From an uncultured Alphaproteobacteria bacterium (GTDB taxonomy: Bacteria > Pseudomonadota > Alphaproteobacteria > Micavibrionales > Micavibrionaceae), in assembly GCA_937128575.1 (NCBI GenBank), contig CAKZMN010000136.1:1-7256 (forward strand): a DNA stretch of 7,256 nt, in the 5' to 3' direction. How positions within the stretch are numbered: the stretch's first letter is position 1; every line of letters begins with the position of its first letter. Position numbers and translations under genes: made by a program. The notes beneath the pieces are model-generated. The model made no database searches. It saw nothing but the letters and a program-made list of their open reading frames with translations, and had not been told where the DNA came from. Positions 1-5,666 of this stretch are shown here, in pieces.

Positions 1-563
1 TTAACCCACCGCTCAAGATTTTTACCATCTACGCAAAACGCACCAGTATTGATGATGTTGATTTGTTTTTCGGCGGCGCTGGCGTCCTTGTGTTCAACGA
101 TTTTCTCGAGGGTGTTTTTTGCGGCCATAACAAGACGGCCATAACCGGATGGATTATCCAGCGCCACGCCCAATACAGAAATGCCCGTAGCTTTATCGGC
201 CTGTTTTGCCTTAATGAGGCCCTTTAGCGTTTGCGGCGTAATGAGCGGCGCATCGCCGAGCAGGATAAGCACATCGCCTTTAAATCCCTTAAGCGCAGGT
301 AAGGCGGCCTTCACCGCGCCGCCCGTGCCATTGCGGTCTTTTTGAATGACGGTTTTGTGCGGTTTGCTGGCGGCCTCTAGATCAGGCATATCAGGACCAG
401 AAACCACGATAATTTTCTTTGGCTTTAGCGACTGCGCGGCGGCAATAACCCAGTTCACCATGGGGCGGCGCGCGACCTCGTGCATGACCTTTGGTAGGTC
501 AGATTTCATACGCGTGCCTTTTCCGGCGGCGAGAATTACAACAGCTAAAGAATTTTTGCTCAT
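1..563 (-). CDS. glmU: GlmU, N-terminal uridyltransferase domain (partial, runs off left edge)
   Basis: Bifunctional N-acetylglucosamine-1-phosphate uridyltransferase / glucosamine-1-phosphate acetyltransferase, a cytosolic enzyme that makes UDP-GlcNAc for peptidoglycan and lipopolysaccharide. Only the first 187 codons are in the window; the reading frame is open to base 1. This is the pyrophosphorylase (Rossmann-like) domain. The nucleotide-binding signature LAAGKGTRM is at residues 11-19, with R18 and K25 (SDLPK) at the positions expected from E. coli GlmU. Also visible are Q74, NGTGG at 78-82, the metal-binding GDAPL with D104, SGYGR at 139-143, VEHKDA at 156-161 and NTG at 172-174. The left-handed beta-helix acetyltransferase half lies outside the window. 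The ATG at 563 is preceded by AGAGG, 9 nt upstream. It is the third gene of a leftward series, about 100 bp after the DUF3108 gene. Nothing suggests it is damaged. Confidence 0.96.
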   Translation of the reverse strand, partial: MSKNSLAVVILAAGKGTRMKSDLPKVMHEVARRPMVNWVIAAAQSLKPKKIIVVSGPDMPDLEAASKPHKTVIQKDRNGTGGAVKAALPALKGFKGDVLILLGDAPLITPQTLKGLIKAKQADKATGISVLGVALDNPSGYGRLVMAAKNTLEKIVEHKDASAAEKQINIINTGAFCVDGKNLERWV

Positions 564-608
564 GGTTTTATACCTCTTTCCAGCGATTATTCTGGCCAAA
601 AGAGCGTT

Positions 609-629
609 AAAAACAAGTCATTTCTTGTT
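609..629 (-). terminator. Weak hairpin plus short T run after the DUF3108 gene
   Basis: On the minus strand AACAAG and CTTGTT form a 6-bp stem with a 6-nt loop (AAATGA). The stem's end runs into five consecutive Ts. It lies in the 103-bp gap between the DUF3108 gene and glmU, so it might reduce read-through. The stem is short and AT-rich and shares its last bases with the T run, so it would be weak at best. Confidence 0.3.
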
Positions 630-666
630 ACGGCGTGTTACAGAACCCAGTCAAAGAGGCGGGCGG

Positions 667-1563
667 TTATTTTTTAGAGCGCTTTTCAGCCACCAGTACC
701 TTATCGCCGCTGCGGTATTCAGCCAAATGCATGAATAAGTTACCGTAGGAGGTTTTAACCAAAACCTTGATCGGTACGGCTGGGCCATTCTCGCTGATGC
801 GGCCCATCCAAACGGTGGGCATTGTGCCGCGGTCTCGGCCTTGTTCCTGAATAGAGAGCCAGCCGCGCGGTTTTTTTGACCACTCACCTGAAACGGGCGC
901 GACCTCGACTGTGCATTTGGAGGCCTTACCGTCATAAATGTTATATTTAGATGATTTGAGCTGCTCTTCCTTCAGGTGATTAATTTTCATTTTAAAGCGT
1001 CGCTTGCCATCGAACACCTCGGATGTGGCGGCGCATTTTTCACCATCTCCGACAGATTGCATCGCCATCAGCAGCGCCGTTAAAGCATCGGTTGTACCTT
1101 GTGTTAGTTCATCATCAATTTGTTTTTTATAAGTGGGCTTGTCGTGGTCAGTAATCCAGAGGCCATTAAATTTACGATCCTTGGTGTATTTATATTCTTT
1201 GACCTCTTCCTCTTCGCGCCACGTGGTGGTGGATTTGTGAAGTTGGGGGCGGTAATCATCGCCCTTTAATGCCCAGCCATGGCTTTCGAATGTTCCGAAC
1301 CATGGCGCGACCTTGGCCAAAAAGCCGCGTGTTTTTGCGCTGAAGATCAAGTCATAACGGCCCTTTTCAGAGGCTTCCAAATCCAGCTGTCCCTGCACGG
1401 CATGGATGCCGCCTGCATAGACCTCATAGATCATGGTTTGTTTTTGACCGATTTCAGCGTGCGCAAGGAACGGCCAGAAGCTAAGAATAAAGGCCAGAAA
1501 TGTGAACCAGTTCGCCGCCCATGCCGGATTTGAATTTTTTAACACCTTTTGCTGTGTCTTCAT
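667..1563 (-). CDS. Secreted DUF3108 family protein
   Basis: A 298-residue protein of unknown biochemical role that resembles the DUF3108 family of Gram-negative periplasmic or envelope proteins. The N-terminus is an export signal: basic residues at 2-9, a hydrophobic stretch at about 19-34 and an AHA cleavage motif at 34-36, so the mature protein probably starts at E37. The mature part opens with a beta-rich segment (MIYEVYAGGIHAVQGQLDL, 44-62) and an F-x-A-K-T-R-G-F-like stretch at 74-81. The middle contains TQGTTDALTALLMAM (154-168), and the end is rich in alternating strands typical of the family. There are only two cysteines after the signal (177 and 217). The ATG at 1563 is supported by a strong AGGGGG ribosome-binding site 5 nt upstream and by the well-formed signal peptide. 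The first 83 bp overlap the 3' end of the acyltransferase gene in another frame, so the two are probably translated from one transcript. Family assignment is from recognition; function is unknown. Confidence 0.85.
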   Translation of the reverse strand: MKTQQKVLKNSNPAWAANWFTFLAFILSFWPFLAHAEIGQKQTMIYEVYAGGIHAVQGQLDLEASEKGRYDLIFSAKTRGFLAKVAPWFGTFESHGWALKGDDYRPQLHKSTTTWREEEEVKEYKYTKDRKFNGLWITDHDKPTYKKQIDDELTQGTTDALTALLMAMQSVGDGEKCAATSEVFDGKRRFKMKINHLKEEQLKSSKYNIYDGKASKCTVEVAPVSGEWSKKPRGWLSIQEQGRDRGTMPTVWMGRISENGPAVPIKVLVKTSYGNLFMHLAEYRSGDKVLVAEKRSKK

Positions 1564-2428
1564 TGACGCCCCCTAAATCGAAATCGGTTAGCCCTTTGGC
1601 TTGTAATACGCAGAGTGCCTCCCAAAGAAGCAAATGGTGCGCCGCGGTTTCGCGACCCTTTTGTGATGACCAGCCAATCTGGTAGGTGGCCGCGCCGCCA
1701 TGGCACAACAGTAAAATACCAGCGATTGGTTTACCATCTATTAATGCGCGGCCGATCATCATCTCTTTGTTAGGAATGAAATAGCGCGCCAGTGATGTTA
1801 ATAAAGGCAAAGATGGCCCATCGTAATTTTTTTCTTCTTTATCAATAAGATAATTTTTCATTAACCACGGAAAATGTGCGCCGCTATCGTCCCATTCGAT
1901 TGTGATGCCGCATTTTTGTGCCTTACGCAGCGCGCCGCGCCAGCCGGATTTTAGGTTTTTCAGCCAAATATCTTCGGATTTTGTTAGATCAATCCAAATC
2001 GTTTCATAGGGCTTGGCGGCTTGGGGTTTAAATCCAGCTTCAGTGAGTATGGTACCCAGCGCCGCGCCGCTCTCCATTTCCGGCATAAAACGGCGACGGC
2101 GGCCAAAACGCGCGGGGAATTCACGCTGCAAAGCGCCCGCAAAACCCCGCATATGTTCAAGTGTGCCAAATCCATTAAACCATAGCGGCCCGCGATCAAT
2201 AATGATGGCATGGAAGATGTTTTTGAATAAACCGGCCTCCATTATCTGGACCAAACCAGCCTCTTGCCCATTTATTTCAATCAAACCCCAGCGCGGTTTT
2301 TGGTTATGCAGCGCCGATTGCGCCTGCGCATAGGGATAGGATTGCAAAAGGGTGCTGCGGCGGATTTGATTAAATCTTTGTTTCCATTCAGAAAACGTTA
2401 AGACATTCCATTTTATAGTACATGTCAT
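1481..2428 (-). CDS. FemAB/GNAT-fold acyltransferase-like protein
   Basis: A 315-residue cytosolic protein resembling the FemAB-like or Acetyltransf_6 branch of the GNAT fold, whose members transfer amino-acyl or acyl groups. Supporting features are WRGALRKAQKCGI at 163-175 (the usual R-x-x-x-R-K-A-x-x-x-G-I segment), the strand pair GRALIDGKPIAGILLL at 226-241, and YQIGWSS at 249-255. Also present are HHLLLWEAL at 264-272, DFDLGG at 282-287 and the C-terminal GVKKFKSGMGGE at 295-306, a G-x-x-x-F-K-x-G-x-G-G pattern typical of the family. No signal peptide or membrane segment is seen. In Gram-positives FemAB enzymes build peptidoglycan cross-bridges from tRNA-activated amino acids. Alphaproteobacteria normally have direct cross-links, so the substrate here is unknown. 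The ATG at 2428 has no clear ribosome-binding site. It is the first gene of the leftward series, overlaps the DUF3108 gene by 83 bp, and starts about 20 bp from the divergent neighbour. The fold is fairly sure; the activity is not. Confidence 0.82.
   Translation of the reverse strand: MTCTIKWNVLTFSEWKQRFNQIRRSTLLQSYPYAQAQSALHNQKPRWGLIEINGQEAGLVQIMEAGLFKNIFHAIIIDRGPLWFNGFGTLEHMRGFAGALQREFPARFGRRRRFMPEMESGAALGTILTEAGFKPQAAKPYETIWIDLTKSEDIWLKNLKSGWRGALRKAQKCGITIEWDDSGAHFPWLMKNYLIDKEEKNYDGPSLPLLTSLARYFIPNKEMMIGRALIDGKPIAGILLLCHGGAATYQIGWSSQKGRETAAHHLLLWEALCVLQAKGLTDFDLGGVNEDTAKGVKKFKSGMGGELVHISGLYS
1569..1574 (-). promoter_or_regulatory. Shine-Dalgarno AGGGGG of the DUF3108 gene, inside the upstream gene
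   Basis: Minus-strand AGGGGG lies 5 nt before the ATG at 1563. These bases also form parts of the L285-G286-G287 codons of the acyltransferase conserved DLGG motif. The site decides the start of the DUF3108 gene and makes translation of the two genes likely to be linked. Confidence 0.75.
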
Positions 2429-2449
2429 GAGGTTTTTTAAAAGTGTGTG

Positions 2450-3118
2450 ATGAATAACAATTTAACAAGTAATTCCAAGGCTCTTGTAGCATGTTTTTTC
2501 GAAGAATGCGAAAGGCGGTTCCGGTTTTTAGAGCAGGAGCATGACTTCGCGTATTTTAGTGGTTTGGTTGAACAGAAAAATGGTCGCCAAATTATTACGC
2601 CTTATCAAAATCAGGATGTAGAAGCACCGTTTTGGATTACCACGCGTTATGAGCTTGAGGATGTTGCGCTGGAGATTTCATATGGCGATGAGGCCTATGT
2701 GGTTGAGGGGTATTTGCATCATAATCACGTTAATCGGTATGAATGGCAGGATATTTTGTGGGCCGCAAAAAAGAGTTATTCGGGACTAGCGGCGCAAATG
2801 GGTATCACCAGCGAGATTAATTTGCAGGGCACGCTGGAGCACATGGCCGATTCGATTAAGGATAATATCGATAAATTCACCGCTCCGTCGCACAAAATCT
2901 TACACCGCGCGCAATCACTGCGCAGCAAGCATTTAGAAGAAAACATTCGAGAAATTTATAAGAATAATCTAGAGCGCGCTAGCATCGCTGCGGCTAAGGC
3001 CTTTCTGGACAAGGATTATAGGCAAGTCATCGCGCTTTTAACGCCCTATGGCGAAGATATTAACCGCGCCGATCAAAAAAAGCTGAAGCTGGCGAAACGC
3101 AAGCTTTTGGACGTTTAG
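2450..3118 (+). CDS. Hypothetical cytosolic protein, 222 residues
   Basis: I do not recognise this protein. The start is the ATG at 2450; an in-frame GTG directly before it at 2447 is an alternative. A GAGG at 2429-2432 is rather far away for either. No signal peptide or transmembrane segment is visible. The N-terminal half (about 12-100) looks alpha/beta: a helix with FFEECERRFRFLEQEH at 16-31, then alternating strands including FWITTRYELEDVALEISYG at 61-79 and YVVEGYLH at 83-90. The C-terminal half is helical and charged. It ends with a segment reading A-x-A-F-L-D-K-D-Y-R-Q-V-I-A-L-L-T-P-Y (182-200), like a single tetratricopeptide-type helix pair, and a Lys-rich tail (210-218). This layout is seen in many small uncharacterised cytosolic proteins, and I cannot assign a function. 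A sampled stretch at the 5' end (2461-2520) has 23 G+C in 60 bases, lower than dapD or dapE. dapD follows after about 106 bp. Confidence 0.85.
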   Translation: MNNNLTSNSKALVACFFEECERRFRFLEQEHDFAYFSGLVEQKNGRQIITPYQNQDVEAPFWITTRYELEDVALEISYGDEAYVVEGYLHHNHVNRYEWQDILWAAKKSYSGLAAQMGITSEINLQGTLEHMADSIKDNIDKFTAPSHKILHRAQSLRSKHLEENIREIYKNNLERASIAAAKAFLDKDYRQVIALLTPYGEDINRADQKKLKLAKRKLLDV

Positions 3119-3224
3119 ACTTTATTCAAACCAGATTCCCATCAATGACTTGATTTTTGAGCGCAATTGCGGCTGAATGGCTCGAACAATAAACACTTAC
3201 ACTGTATTTAAAGGAAAGCACGTT
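3119..3224 (+). other. Intergenic leader of dapD with a 10-bp palindrome and ribosome-binding site
   Basis: This gap holds a perfect palindrome CGCAATTGCG at 3162-3171 and a good Shine-Dalgarno AAAGGAA at 3210-3216, 8 to 9 nt before the ATG at 3225. No strong -35/-10 pair and no terminator for the preceding gene could be found by eye. An upstream in-frame ATG at 3177 would add 16 residues, but it lacks a ribosome-binding site, and the added residues do not resemble DapD. Confidence 0.5.
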
Positions 3225-4082
3225 ATGGGCATGGCCGCAGCAAACCACACAGACCTTCAAACCACGATTGATCAGGCATTCGAAGATCGCGCCAATTTGA
3301 GCGCAGACACAAAGGGCGAAGTGCGCGACGCTGTCGAAAGCGCTCTGGCTATGCTGGATAGCGGATCTTTGCGCGTTGCAGAGAAAACAACCGATGGCTG
3401 GCACGTCAATCAATGGGCGAAAAAGGCGGTTTTGCTTGGTTTTGTATTAAACCCCATGCGCCATATTTCTGGCGGCGCCGATAATGGTGGCTGGTGGGAT
3501 AAGGTAGACAGCAAATTTAAGGGCTGGGGCGAAGCGGACTTCGCCAAGGCTTCTTTCCGCGCGGTTCCTGACTGCGTTGTGCGCCACAGCGCCTATATCG
3601 CCAAGGGCGTTGTTTTGATGCCCAGTTTTATTAATGTTGGTGCCTATGTTGATGAAGGCACGATGATTGACACATGGTCCACCGTTGGGTCATGCGCACA
3701 GATTGGTAAGAATTGCCACATTTCTGGCGGCGTTGGTATTGGCGGCGTTTTGGAGCCTTTGCAGGCGGATCCAGTTATCATCGAAGATAATGTATTTATT
3801 GGCGCGCGTAGTGAAGTTGCTGAAGGCGTGCGTGTTGAAGAGGGTGCGGTTATTTCCATGGGGGTTTTCCTTGGCGCATCAACCAAGATTATCAATCGCG
3901 ATACTGGTGAAATTATTCAGGGCCGCGTTCCGGCCTATTCCGTTGTTATTCCTGGTACTTTACCGGGTAAACCGCTGCCCGATGGCACGCCTGGACCGGG
4001 CCTTGCCTGCGCCGTGATTGTGAAACAAGTTGATGAGCGCACACGCAGCAAAACCGGCGTGAACGAGCTGCTTAGAGACTAA
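3225..4082 (+). CDS. dapD: 2,3,4,5-tetrahydropyridine-2,6-dicarboxylate N-succinyltransferase
   Basis: Cytosolic enzyme of the succinylase branch of lysine/diaminopimelate synthesis. It transfers succinyl from succinyl-CoA to tetrahydrodipicolinate, giving N-succinyl-2-amino-6-oxopimelate. The 285-residue product is close to the usual 274-285. The helical N-terminal domain includes [11 protein letters not shown] (44-54) and [10 protein letters not shown] (64-73). The left-handed parallel beta-helix spans about 110-245, with hexapeptide repeats and the near-invariant [11 protein letters not shown] (141-151), VGSCAQIG (154-161), [15 protein letters not shown] (167-181) and [12 protein letters not shown] (191-202). 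A C-terminal substrate-binding segment ends in GVNELLRD. These match E. coli DapD almost word for word. A trimer is expected from the family. The start at 3225 is chosen for its ribosome-binding site and family length. Its pathway partner dapE lies downstream, separated by the 467-residue gene. Confidence 0.97.
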   Translation: MGMAAANHTDLQTTIDQAFEDRANLSADTKGEVRDAVESALAMLDSGSLRVAEKTTDGWHVNQWAKKAVLLGFVLNPMRHISGGADNGGWWDKVDSKFKGWGEADFAKASFRAVPDCVVRHSAYIAKGVVLMPSFINVGAYVDEGTMIDTWSTVGSCAQIGKNCHISGGVGIGGVLEPLQADPVIIEDNVFIGARSEVAEGVRVEEGAVISMGVFLGASTKIINRDTGEIIQGRVPAYSVVIPGTLPGKPLPDGTPGPGLACAVIVKQVDERTRSKTGVNELLRD

Positions 4083-4138
4083 AAGCACTCTAGAATCACT
4101 AACAGTTATATTAACATTTTCATATGTTTACATAAACC

Positions 4139-4168
4139 TTGATTTTTCTAAATATCCTGTGCTATAAA
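4139..4168 (+). promoter_or_regulatory. Putative sigma-70-type promoter for the 467-residue gene
   Basis: TTGATT at 4139-4144 (4 of 6 to TTGACA) is followed by an 18-bp spacer and TATAAA at 4163-4168 (5 of 6 to TATAAT). It lies in the AT-rich gap between dapD and the next start codon. Transcription would begin near 4175, leaving a leader of about 20 nt. An inverted repeat TGTGC-N10-GCACA (4158-4177) is centred on the -10 box. Confidence 0.55.
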
Positions 4169-4193
4169 TCCGGCACAACATACGGATACACGG

Positions 4194-5597
4194 ATGACAG
4201 CTTGGTTTAAAAAATTTAACAGTGCTGCGACCCCCCAAGATTGGGGAGGCGACCGTGCCCGCGTGGCTTTTCAGAAGCTATATTACGAGAGACAAATCGT
4301 ATATATCGAAGATTTCTTAGAAAAACATAGCCTTGTTTTTGCGCAAGCCTATTTCGATAAATTAAAAACCTTAAAAGGTGATGGATTTCGAAAAGATAAT
4401 GAAACACCAGATATTGGCCATGAAATTGACCAATTGCTTAACTTTATCATACCCCTAGATTTTGGTTCGTTGAAAAATGGTTGGGAAGCCATCATTGAAG
4501 AACATGGCTCTATTGATGCTTTGCTATCGGGCGTCATCAGTCATGATATTAAAGAAGATTATGGCTTATTTACCGGAGAGCTATACACAGATATTTTAGC
4601 GCGCGTAGAAAAAATTCAAGGCCACAAGGCCACCTATGGACAAAAAGAGTTTTTGTTTGATGCGGAAAACCGTAGCGAAGATTTGACGCATTACCGCAAA
4701 TTTGATCTTAAAAAATTCGAAGAAATGACAGGCACAAAGTTAGGGCCATTAAATAAAAAACAAAAGGTTGTCGGGCTAGAGCAGTTCTTACCATTTTTTC
4801 AAACACAAATGAATCGTACAGAAACCCCAGACGATTATTACAGCCCCAGCGTTTTTGCAGAGTACGATAAAAAGAAGAAAAAATGGCAGGTCATCGTTAC
4901 AGCCTATGGTAAGCCCGCGCCAAATTATGGAACAGATTGGGATCGCTACATTCTTCAGGTAAACAGAGATGTTTTCACCGGAATTATTAAGTTAGGTGAC
5001 AGAATTCAGGGCGTTAGTACGCGCATTGCGGTTAATGAAGGCGCAAAAGCATATGATGAATATCTCGATGCGACAGATTTCATGTTCTATAATTTAAAAA
5101 GCATCATCAGCGATTATCATAAAAAATATTCCCAAGGGCCCTTTGGTGAATTTATGAGAAACCAAAAACAAATGCTGGGTCTGGTTATTACGATGGGGCA
5201 AATGGTGGTGCAACACCATGAAATTAATAACGGTCGAGGCGGCAAGGGATGGTCAGCTGATATTTTGAAAAAGGCAATGAAACTGGGTGAAAACCCGATT
5301 GATTTAGAGCGGTTTTTCCCCAGTGCAGGCAATGCATATGAGCGCGTGCCTTTAAATAGTAATCCTCTAGTTACCTTTTTTAGGCAACTCAAAGACTATG
5401 TTGATCGATCCGGTGATGAGAATATAGGAACGCTTCATGAAGTGATGCTTGATGCTGTTGGTGTATATGGCGGACGTAAATTAGAGAATAAAATCCGCAA
5501 TCACATTGACCATATTTTTCCGCCAGTACCGACGAGAGATAAAGGTAAAGATCAAAATATATCTGGTGGTACAATCTTGCCATTTCTTAGCTTATAA
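4194..5597 (+). CDS. Divergent RelA/SpoT-type HD-domain protein (putative)
   Basis: A 467-residue cytosolic protein with no signal or membrane segment. I see a spaced motif set like the (p)ppGpp-hydrolase (HD) domain of RelA/SpoT homologues. R66-K67 followed by H76 resembles the family RK...H. HDIKED at 117-122 matches the metal-binding HD and catalytic ED pair. IKLGDRIQGVST at 265-276 resembles the family KLADRLHNMRT, keeping Lys, Leu, the metal-site Asp (D269), Arg and Thr. Two differences matter. Gly273 replaces the usual Asn, and about 145 residues separate HDxxED from KLxDR, more than in ordinary homologues; the insert (about 145-255) is charged, with a Lys run at 226-230. No synthetase, TGS or ACT domain is visible; the C-terminal half is unrecognised. 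Hydrolase activity is therefore an inference, and another HD-superfamily role is possible. The ATG at 4194 has no clear ribosome-binding site. Composition is AT-rich compared with dapD and dapE (for example 22 G+C in 4261-4320 against 33 in 5821-5880), which hints at acquisition or relaxed constraint. It lies between dapD and dapE. Confidence 0.6.
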   Translation: MTAWFKKFNSAATPQDWGGDRARVAFQKLYYERQIVYIEDFLEKHSLVFAQAYFDKLKTLKGDGFRKDNETPDIGHEIDQLLNFIIPLDFGSLKNGWEAIIEEHGSIDALLSGVISHDIKEDYGLFTGELYTDILARVEKIQGHKATYGQKEFLFDAENRSEDLTHYRKFDLKKFEEMTGTKLGPLNKKQKVVGLEQFLPFFQTQMNRTETPDDYYSPSVFAEYDKKKKKWQVIVTAYGKPAPNYGTDWDRYILQVNRDVFTGIIKLGDRIQGVSTRIAVNEGAKAYDEYLDATDFMFYNLKSIISDYHKKYSQGPFGEFMRNQKQMLGLVITMGQMVVQHHEINNGRGGKGWSADILKKAMKLGENPIDLERFFPSAGNAYERVPLNSNPLVTFFRQLKDYVDRSGDENIGTLHEVMLDAVGVYGGRKLENKIRNHIDHIFPPVPTRDKGKDQNISGGTILPFLSL

Positions 5598-5666
5598 TTA
5601 TTTCATTTATTTTTCATGGTGCATGATGCCCTTGCCTTGAGCGCCTAAAACTGACACAACAAATCT

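Noticed and set aside
346..738. Plus-strand open frame of 130 codons
   Set aside because: It runs antisense to glmU and across the gap to the DUF3108 gene. It has no family resemblance, and glmU in this region is unmistakable.
2013..2333. Plus-strand open frame of 106 codons
   Set aside because: It is antisense to the acyltransferase, which keeps recognisable family motifs along its length. The translation is Pro/Ser/Lys-rich and looks like a complement artefact.
3177..3224. Upstream ATG extending dapD by 16 residues
   Set aside because: It has no ribosome-binding site and the extra residues do not resemble DapD. The ATG at 3225 has a good AAAGGAA site and gives the usual family length.
3667..4017. 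Plus-strand open frame of 116 codons inside dapD
   Set aside because: It is out of frame with the strongly conserved beta-helix of dapD and has no ribosome-binding site.
4194..5597. Full-length bifunctional RelA/SpoT enzyme
   Set aside because: Only hydrolase-like motifs are seen. No synthetase motif, TGS or ACT domain is visible, and the length is well short of a full RelA/SpoT.
5593..5598. Perfect TATAAT just at the stop codon of the 467-residue gene, as a dapE promoter
   Set aside because: No acceptable -35 lies 16-18 bp upstream (the nearest TTG is at 10 bp spacing), and the bases include the gene's own stop codon.
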